Assembly (NCBI GenBank): GCA_902796835.1
Contig: CADBQP010000005.1
Location: 1 to 64,000 of the forward strand
Reading direction: 5' to 3'
From: an uncultured Bacteroidales bacterium
GTDB lineage: Bacteria > Bacteroidota > Bacteroidia > Bacteroidales > Bacteroidaceae
Length of the DNA stretch: 64,000 nt
Both the position numbers and the translations under genes were made by a program. This document shows, piece by piece, positions 58,390 through 64,000 of the stretch. The notes below the pieces were generated by a model, which was given only the letters and a program-made list of their open reading frames with translations, was not told the DNA's origin and did no database searches. Each line of letters begins with the position of its first letter. Position 1 is the stretch's first letter.

Positions 58390-60846
58390 TTAGCGAATCA
58401 CTTTTTTCCCGTTTTGAATAATGATTCCTCTACGCATCTTTGTGGGGTCTATGCGGCGTCCCGATAGGTCATAGGCCGGCTGTTCGTTTGCTGCAGATTG
58501 AGGGCCATTGTCGTATGTTACGTTTTTAATCGCCGTGGGGTGATTTACCTCCACCTCGTCAACGCGCGGGTCTACGTTGGCATTGAGCGCATAGTTGGCA
58601 TTGCGCGAAAGCGAATACTTGTGAGACGGGCTGAGGTCGTTGCAGATGTCCCAGTAGAAGAGGCCTTTCAACTGGTTGTCGCGCACGAATTTGGCGCGGT
58701 TGTATACTTGCACTGGACCGCAGAAATAGAAGTAGTTGCCGTTCCACATGCCACGTTCGGCCGATCCATCGGTGGCCGGCACGTAGTCGCTGCCAATGAG
58801 GCCCCAGTTGTAGCCAATAATTTCGCGAGCCCAAGCGCCGCTTGCTGTATATCCACTCGAGGTGGTAGTGCCGTAGGAGAGGTATATCTTGTCGTTGGGA
58901 TAGCCATAATTCTTGAAGGCATTATATCCGTTCTTGAAACTTTGAAGGCTATACCATGTGTTTTGACCGCCATATTGCTGGAAGGTGAATCCGTCTATGG
59001 TCGAAATTTTTCCCTTTGGATATTGATATGCTCCATATTGATGCTGTGAAATCATTAGGGTTTTGCCTTTGGGCATCAAAGCCAGGACTTCGTCGGCCAG
59101 CAGGGAAAGGTTTGTTTGTGTACCGTCCATCCATTCAAGGTCGAACTCTATACCGTCGAAATACTTGGAGTTGGCCACGATGTCGGCTGCATAGCTCTTG
59201 CGGTTGGCGGCGTTGGAAATTGAAGAAATCCAGGAGGAGTGGCCCAATACGGAAACACGGATTTGAAAACCTGTGTATCCTTTGTAGCAGTTGGCCATGA
59301 TGTTGCGCCATTCGTCGAGTGAGTAGTAGTCCCATCCAAGGTTGTCGGGGTTGTCGTATCGATAGTAGGCGCTTGCGACGTCCATTTCCGACTTTTGCAC
59401 AATCTTGCCGGGTCCAGGCATCGGGGCATTGCCTTTGCGGTGCACTTCGAGGTCGCTCACTGTAAGCCTTTTGTGCCAAATCATGGTGTCGTCGAGCTTT
59501 CCGTTGAGGTTAAGGCCAATGTAGGCACGCAGATCGTTCATTCCCGTAGGCTTATGGTCGGTGCTGGCATTCGATCGTGTGGCATCGGCCAGGAAGGCCT
59601 TGCTGCTTACGTAGAGCGTAATCGTATTTCTGTTGGAATTGGCATCGCCGGGCATTATGGCAATGTGATACCAGCGCCCTGCTTGAATGGTGCCTGTGAA
59701 GAAGTATTCGCGGCCGTCGACTCTGACAATTATTTCGCGATTTTCTTCATTACCAAGGCGCACTGAGAATCCATTGGTGGCTGCTGCATTCTCTTTTCTG
59801 AAAATAAAGGCGTCTTTGTCCCAAACGTCTACGCAAATCCATGTCTCGATGGTGTAGTCATTGCTGTTGGTAAAGACAGTGTTGGGACAGGAAAGATAGG
59901 AACCTTGTCCGCTGAACGAGATGACGCCCGAGCGTGCCTTGGTTTTATAAGATTCCAAGTATTCTGCGTTGCGTGCATTGCCGTGGTCGTTGAGGCTGAT
60001 GGGGCGTACGTGGCCGTCGGCATACATTTGAAGCCCCAGAACAATGAGATCGTTGGAGAGCAAGTATTTGTCGGCTTCTATGGAACTGTCGTAGAATCGC
60101 TTGATGTCTGTGTATCCTCCCATGAGCAAATAGGGGAGGCCGGTATTGTTGTCGGTGACTTTCTCGCGAACGGCGCCCGTCTTAGAAAGAATGCCGTGAT
60201 GGTTTGTTTTTTGTTTTGTGTCGAACAGAGGCTTGTAGTCTACCACGTTGGGGCACCAAGGCTGATCGAACTTGAAGTAGGCTACGAGGTCCGCAAGTTG
60301 TGGGGCCCACTTGTTGAGGGTGGTATATGTGAAGAATTCGTAGTCTGACGAAAGTTCGTCTTTCCATACTCTGACTTCGTCAATACGGCCGTTGTAGTTG
60401 TCGCCGCCTATAATAAAGTTGCTTCCTGTTTCGGGCATGGCAGCCTGTGATGATATGCTTCTCACTTGTGTGTTGCTTATATAGACTAAAATGCGCGAAC
60501 CATTTGCAATGATTGTCACTGGAATCCATGTATTTGCCGTTATGTTGTTGCGTTTTATGCTGAATTCCTGTCCGCCCACTTTGAAGTTGAGTGCGTTGGC
60601 TTCGCCTAATTTAACGCTGAAGCCGTCGCCGCGCGAAAGCAGCGTGGCGCCATTGGTCCATTGGGCGGCATTAAACCAAAACTGGACGGAATAGGTGCTC
60701 AATCCATTAAGCTCGGGCATCGGGCCGCAGTCAACGCTTCCTCCTGCAGATAAACGAAGGCAATAATTCTCTACTTGTGCTTTACATACGCCTGTTGCTA
60801 TTGCGAAGATGGCAACGAGTGCGAGTAGTTTACAACGTAATTTCAT
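58390..60846 (-). CDS. Secreted LamG/concanavalin-type + GH18 glycoside hydrolase with C-terminal sorting-type tail
   Basis: An 818-residue protein. A signal peptide (1-23, ending CKAQ) is followed by two LamG-like jelly rolls (about 28-195 and 305-470; NGRIDEVRVWKDEL and NGKLDDTMIWHKRL at their ends). A GH18 barrel (about 480-745) has the catalytic motif FDGIEFDLEW (Asp564, Asp569, acid Glu571). A short C-terminal tail AYDLSGRRIDPTKMRRGIII ends QNGKKVIR, resembling type IX cargo tails. GH18 enzymes here could be chitinase or endo-beta-N-acetylglucosaminidase (EndoS/EndoF-like) acting on host N-glycans; the latter fits the LamG plan. Confidence 0.88.
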   Translation of the reverse strand: MKLRCKLLALVAIFAIATGVCKAQVENYCLRLSAGGSVDCGPMPELNGLSTYSVQFWFNAAQWTNGATLLSRGDGFSVKLGEANALNFKVGGQEFSIKRNNITANTWIPVTIIANGSRILVYISNTQVRSISSQAAMPETGSNFIIGGDNYNGRIDEVRVWKDELSSDYEFFTYTTLNKWAPQLADLVAYFKFDQPWCPNVVDYKPLFDTKQKTNHHGILSKTGAVREKVTDNNTGLPYLLMGGYTDIKRFYDSSIEADKYLLSNDLIVLGLQMYADGHVRPISLNDHGNARNAEYLESYKTKARSGVISFSGQGSYLSCPNTVFTNSNDYTIETWICVDVWDKDAFIFRKENAAATNGFSVRLGNEENREIIVRVDGREYFFTGTIQAGRWYHIAIMPGDANSNRNTITLYVSSKAFLADATRSNASTDHKPTGMNDLRAYIGLNLNGKLDDTMIWHKRLTVSDLEVHRKGNAPMPGPGKIVQKSEMDVASAYYRYDNPDNLGWDYYSLDEWRNIMANCYKGYTGFQIRVSVLGHSSWISSISNAANRKSYAADIVANSKYFDGIEFDLEWMDGTQTNLSLLADEVLALMPKGKTLMISQHQYGAYQYPKGKISTIDGFTFQQYGGQNTWYSLQSFKNGYNAFKNYGYPNDKIYLSYGTTTSSGYTASGAWAREIIGYNWGLIGSDYVPATDGSAERGMWNGNYFYFCGPVQVYNRAKFVRDNQLKGLFYWDICNDLSPSHKYSLSRNANYALNANVDPRVDEVEVNHPTAIKNVTYDNGPQSAANEQPAYDLSGRRIDPTKMRRGIIIQNGKKVIR

Positions 60847-60911
60847 TGTTGTCTTGAGTTTTTTATGGTTATAGATTTGGTAAGTTTCTTTGTTTTGAAA
60901 AACAGTTGTTT

Positions 60912-61523
60912 TTATTCTTCAACTTCTATGAGCTTTGTAGTGACAATACCTACGGATTTGGCTGCTCCGCGAAAAATTTCGTCTTTGCGGTCAATTGTGG
61001 CACGACGATACTTTCCGGGAACTCTGAGAAGCTTTGTTTTTGCCTTGTTGAGTGCTTCTTTATCGGTAATCCAATCTTCTGCACGAACGTTCTCCGTGTG
61101 GGTTGCCGTGCCGGTTTCTATGTCGTACATATATCGGATGTTGCGAAGCGAAATGTCGAAGGAATCGGCATTGACCTGGAGTATGAGCTGATAGAAAAAC
61201 TGAGTGCTATATGTGACCCAGGCGGAGCGCGTAATATAGAGTGTCTCCTGGATACTCGCAGCAATGACACCATTCTTTTCGTCGTATTCTGTAATGCGAG
61301 CCTGCTCCAAGTGGTTTTCACCTTCTACGATTTGTGTTTGAACGTAGTCAAGCAGTTTTTGGAAGGCTTCATTTTGGGGTATGCTAAAGTGGTAGGCCTT
61401 GTCGAATTGCACCCTGCCGTTCACTTCGGGCACAGCGCCGGCCAAGTATTTTGTGATGTCCTTCTTTTGTGCCATGCAAACGAAGGGAATAGACATTAAA
61501 ATTAGAATAATGATTTTTTTCAT
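60912..61523 (-). CDS. Exported DUF4468-type protein
   Basis: A 203-residue protein with a signal peptide (MKKIIILILMSIPFVCMAQ). A mature domain of about 180 residues shows the Bacteroidota DUF4468 pattern (GRVQFDKAYHFSIPQNEAFQKLLDYVQ... YQLILQVNADSFDISLRNIRYMYD). Function unknown. I start at 61523; an upstream in-frame ATG at 61565 would put a non-signal sequence in front of the signal peptide and lies close to the -7 element. It is 65 bases before the LamG-GH18 gene in the same direction. Confidence 0.82.
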   Translation of the reverse strand: MKKIIILILMSIPFVCMAQKKDITKYLAGAVPEVNGRVQFDKAYHFSIPQNEAFQKLLDYVQTQIVEGENHLEQARITEYDEKNGVIAASIQETLYITRSAWVTYSTQFFYQLILQVNADSFDISLRNIRYMYDIETGTATHTENVRAEDWITDKEALNKAKTKLLRVPGKYRRATIDRKDEIFRGAAKSVGIVTTKLIEVEE

Positions 61524-61554
61524 GGTTTTAAGGATTGCTTTGTAGATATTTATG

Positions 61555-61562
61555 CAAAGATA
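61555..61562 (-). promoter_or_regulatory. -7 element of the DUF4468 gene (TATCTTTG)
   Basis: Minus-strand TATCTTTG matches TAnnTTTG, 31 bases before the start at 61523. A TTTG further upstream has 23-base spacing, longer than ideal. Confidence 0.55.
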
Positions 61563-61597
61563 CATATCAAAAATTAATTAAAAGGCAAAAAGCGAGG

Positions 61598-62326
61598 TTA
61601 TTTTCCTAATAATCGGCTATTGATGTATTCCTGCAGCTTCTCCTTGTAGCTATCTGAAACTGGCAGGTATTTGTCGCCAAACACAATTTGTCCGCGTTCC
61701 ACTACTTCAACCTTGCTCATGTTTACAATATAGGAGCGATGAATGCGCATAAACATAGATGAAGGCAGGGCTTCTTCGATGGTATGCATGGAAATGAGCG
61801 AGAGTATAGGTCTTGACTGTGAATCGGTATAGATTTTCACGTAGTCTTTTAATCCCTCGATGTAGCGTATGTCGTCAAAGTTAATGCGCAGCAGTTTGTA
61901 GTCGCTTTTCACAAAGAGGCTGTTTTCCTGTGGCTTTTGCATTTCTGGGGGACTTTCTTTCTCTTTTTGCTTATACCACTTCAGTGCTTTTTTTGCTGTG
62001 ATTAGAAAATCGTTGTAGCTGATGGGTTTAAGCAGATAGTCGAGCGCATTGACTCTATATCCTTCGATGGCATATTGTTCAAAGGCCGAGGTGAAGACAA
62101 TGCGTGTATTTTCATTCAGGGTCTTCGAAAAGCTCAAACCATCAAGCTCCGGCATTTGTATGTCGGTAAAAACAATGTCGGCGGGTTCCTTACGCAGCCC
62201 GTCGAGTGCCTCTATGGCACTTGAGTAGGCTCCTTTAAGTTCCATGAAGGGAGTTTGGGCAACGTAGCTTTGCAATAATTCAAGAGCCAAAGGTTCGTCA
62301 TCGATGATAGCACAGGTAATCGTCAT
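61598..62326 (-). CDS. LytTR-type response regulator
   Basis: A 242-residue DNA-binding response regulator. The receiver domain (1-120) has acidic residues Asp9/Asp10, phospho-acceptor Asp55 in VFTDIQMPELDG and Lys near 105 in YLLKP. The LytTR domain (about 140-240) has SLFVKSDYKLLRINFDDIRYIEGLKDYVKIYT and MRIHRSYIVN. It works with the histidine kinase 20 bases upstream. Targets are unknown. The adjacent DUF4468 and LamG-GH18 genes are candidates by position only. Confidence 0.94.
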   Translation of the reverse strand: MTITCAIIDDEPLALELLQSYVAQTPFMELKGAYSSAIEALDGLRKEPADIVFTDIQMPELDGLSFSKTLNENTRIVFTSAFEQYAIEGYRVNALDYLLKPISYNDFLITAKKALKWYKQKEKESPPEMQKPQENSLFVKSDYKLLRINFDDIRYIEGLKDYVKIYTDSQSRPILSLISMHTIEEALPSSMFMRIHRSYIVNMSKVEVVERGQIVFGDKYLPVSDSYKEKLQEYINSRLLGK

Positions 62327-62346
62327 GGTCTTAGAGATTTTGAGGG

Positions 62347-63399
62347 TTAATAGTTTTCAATAATGATTTCTGCAATATAAGTATTCTCATTGTCGGTAGT
62401 GAAATTGTTATATTGGAAATGGTTTGGGTAGGAGAGTTCAAGGCGGCGTTTCACTTGTTGTAATCCTATCCCGCTGGGTGTCTTGTCGCTCTTGTCTTTA
62501 GGAAAGTTGCTGTTGGAACACTTGAAGTGTATGCCATCGTTGTTTGCGGTCAGGTTGATGTGAACCCAGCTTTTGTGCAGTGGTCGTATGCCATGCTTGA
62601 AAGCGTTTTCTACGAGCGAAACAAAGATGAGTGGGGCAATGTTGTAGTCTTCTTTGGGCGGTACGTCTGTGGTGAAGACCACTTCCACACTCTTGTCCAA
62701 TCTAATTCGCATGAGCTCAATGTAGTTTTTCAAAAATGCGATTTCGCTTCTCAATGAAACTTTTGGTGCCTCGGTGTCGTAGAGCAGGTAGCGCAACAGG
62801 TGGCTCAGTTGTTGTATAGCAGTCTGTGCTCTGTTGGTGTCCATTCCGGTGAGTGCATAAATGTTGTTGAGTGTGTTTAGCAGGAAATGCGGGTTTATCT
62901 GGTATTTCAGAGCTTTTATTTCAGATTCTGTCTTCTGCAGTTCGATTTCTTTGATTACACTTTCGGCTCTTCGCCATTTCATGCCGAACGTCATGAGAAC
63001 AGCAAAGGCAGCGATGGCTGCATATGAAATCATGCCTCGCATTTGCATGAGCATCTGCCGATGAAAGTTCATGACGACTTTCGGTTCAAAGGGGTCGATA
63101 GGCAATAGGTAGTTGCTTATTTGCTCAATGCCGGCCAAAAAGACGAGCAAACCAATGTTGGTGAGGACAAAGCGGGTATATTTTTTACGTAAATAGTATT
63201 TTTCGGCCAGAATGAAATAGTTCACGTAGAACACTACGCACAAAGAGATGTTGAAGAGCATGGGGTGGAGCAGATGCTCAAATGTCCTGAGGCGTGGCGG
63301 CTGGTAGATGAGTGGTGACAAAAAAATGTAGAGCCATACAATGACGTGTACGACTACCCCAATGGCTATATACGATTTGTTTGTCGATTTGATGGTCAT
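62347..63399 (-). CDS. LytS/YehU-type sensor histidine kinase
   Basis: A 350-residue membrane kinase. Four membrane helices (about 10-30, 45-65, 78-98, 125-140) are followed by a His_kinase domain with phospho-acceptor His171 in YQINPHFLLNTLNNIYAL. An HATPase segment follows with NYNIAPLIFVSLVENAFKHG and GIGLQQVKRRLE. There is no large periplasmic sensor domain, so it likely senses within or at the membrane. The partner regulator follows 20 bases downstream. Confidence 0.94.
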   Translation of the reverse strand: MTIKSTNKSYIAIGVVVHVIVWLYIFLSPLIYQPPRLRTFEHLLHPMLFNISLCVVFYVNYFILAEKYYLRKKYTRFVLTNIGLLVFLAGIEQISNYLLPIDPFEPKVVMNFHRQMLMQMRGMISYAAIAAFAVLMTFGMKWRRAESVIKEIELQKTESEIKALKYQINPHFLLNTLNNIYALTGMDTNRAQTAIQQLSHLLRYLLYDTEAPKVSLRSEIAFLKNYIELMRIRLDKSVEVVFTTDVPPKEDYNIAPLIFVSLVENAFKHGIRPLHKSWVHINLTANNDGIHFKCSNSNFPKDKSDKTPSGIGLQQVKRRLELSYPNHFQYNNFTTDNENTYIAEIIIENY

Positions 63400-63476
63400 C
63401 AGAGTTATGGAATTTGTGTAGCTGAATGAGGCGATGTGTCACCGCAGTGATATCTCCATTTATAAGGGCTTGGGTA

Positions 63477-63484
63477 CAAATGTA
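63477..63484 (-). promoter_or_regulatory. -7 element of the LytS-LytTR operon (TACATTTG)
   Basis: Minus-strand TACATTTG matches TAnnTTTG, 77 bases before the kinase start. No clear -33 TTTG. The rest of the gap 63485-63646 shows nothing else that I can support. Confidence 0.5.
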
Positions 63485-63646
63485 GTGATTTTTTTTAATT
63501 TATCCATGCTTTGTGTCTCTTTTTCAGCGAGTAAGGACGGTAATTTTCAGAGAAGGTCTTCTGCTTATCTGACATTTTTATGGAAGTCTTTTCCTGAAAT
63601 CCTGCGCTATATCTATCGTGGAAATACGATTTCGACAGTCAAAGAA

Positions 63647-63676
63647 AGAGGATGCATCATTGCTGACGCATCCTCT
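63647..63676 (-). terminator. Terminator of tsf
   Basis: AGAGGATGCATCA (63647-63659) pairs with TGACGCATCCTCT (63664-63676) with one A-C mismatch and a 4-base loop. On the minus strand TTTCTTTG follows. It lies 33 bases after the tsf stop. Confidence 0.85.
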
Positions 63677-63709
63677 TGTAATAGTTGCATTTGGGCGCTA
63701 TCTCCAAGC

Positions 63710-64000
63710 TTATTCGGCGCGCAACGTGAAACGCTTGAAAGCGGTCACGGTGCAATCCTTGTCGGCTTGCTTGAGATAGCTTGCCACGTTGAGCGAGCCG
63801 TCCATGATGTAGGCCTGGCGCAGCAAGCACTGTTCTTGATAGAACTTGTTCATGCGGCCCATGGCGATTTGCTCTACCATCTTTTCGGGCTTGCCCTCTT
63901 CGCGAGTCTTTTCTACTGCAATTTTGAATTCTTGTTCGCGGATGTCTTCAGGAACGTCATCCTTGTCAATGCTCACAGGGTTCATGGCTGCCACTTGCAT
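63710..64000 (-). CDS. tsf: Elongation factor Ts, C-terminal part (runs off the window)
   Basis: The visible 96 residues are the end of EF-Ts, the nucleotide exchange factor for EF-Tu. They begin in MQVAAMNPVSIDKDDVP, continue EGKPEKMVEQIAMGRMNKFYQEQCLLRQAYI and end VTAFKRFTLRAE. The N-terminal TDVGKT-containing domain lies beyond 64000. The gene is normally next to rpsB, expected upstream outside the window. Confidence 0.93.
   Translation of the reverse strand: MQVAAMNPVSIDKDDVPEDIREQEFKIAVEKTREEGKPEKMVEQIAMGRMNKFYQEQCLLRQAYIMDGSLNVASYLKQADKDCTVTAFKRFTLRAE

Overview
The window reads as a chromosomal, mostly housekeeping segment of a Bacteroidota genome, order Bacteroidales, most likely a Prevotellaceae-type organism. 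The evidence is promoters of the TTTG-N18/20-TAnnTTTG type, almost no Shine-Dalgarno sequences, conserved Bacteroidales gene sets (ileS-dksA-lspA-DUF4296; DUF1599-DoxX-tpiA-SPOR-folE), a type IX secretion plug protein, a fused Nfn/glutamate-synthase-like oxidoreductase and a RapZ C-terminal domain fused to a kinase-like domain. The genus cannot be fixed from this sequence alone. I see no transposase, integrase, phage gene, CRISPR array or rRNA operon.

Layout. 1-600: tail of an unidentified gene, its terminator, a repeat-rich spacer and tRNA-Asp. 0.8-7.5 kb (minus): M13 peptidase, metA, DUF1599, a DoxX/thioredoxin-like/TPI fused reading frame, SPOR protein, folE. 7.6-10.8 kb (minus): ABC-F ATPase and an MltF-like lytic transglycosylase. 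11-18 kb: Dabb protein, GNAT, glycosyltransferase, recR, engB, kinase-RapZ fusion, rsmE, bifunctional nuclease. 18-24.7 kb (plus): glucosaminidase/LysM protein, Trp/Tyr/Gly-rich exported protein, FadL-like outer membrane protein, clpB with a sigma-54-like promoter. 24.8-27 kb (minus): tRNA-Gly, aroE, menG/ubiE, mscL. 27.2-36.5 kb (plus): gapA, PBP1A, kdsB, 14-repeat MORN protein, glgB, riboflavin synthase, endonuclease III, a small winged-helix protein. 36.8-41 kb: second RSFGR-tailed exported protein (minus), fused Nfn-type enzyme (plus), exported nitroreductase (minus). 41.4-47.7 kb (plus): ileS, dksA-like, lspA, DUF4296 lipoprotein, comF. 47.6-57.5 kb (mainly minus): comEC, two small/unknown proteins, GH29 fucosidase, DASS transporter, TRIC-like channel, hydroxyacid dehydrogenase, T9SS plug protein. 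57.6-64 kb: RNase P RNA, initiator tRNA, LamG-GH18 secreted enzyme with a sorting-type tail, DUF4468 protein, LytTR/LytS-type two-component pair, and the 3' part of tsf.

Themes. Several genes concern the envelope and peptidoglycan (PBP1A, MltF-like, glucosaminidase, RapZ-kinase, LspA, KdsB, SPOR). Others belong to central carbon metabolism (TPI, GAPDH, branching enzyme) and cofactor synthesis (GTP cyclohydrolase, riboflavin synthase, MenG).

The most unusual signals are: an IleRS whose HxGH signature is rearranged to GxHH; four palindromes phased at exactly 22 bp just upstream of that gene; a second short-repeat family phased at 21 bp with related hairpins at convergent gene ends; the in-frame DoxX-TPI fusion; and the sigma-54-like element before clpB. 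No complete new defence or mobile system was found.
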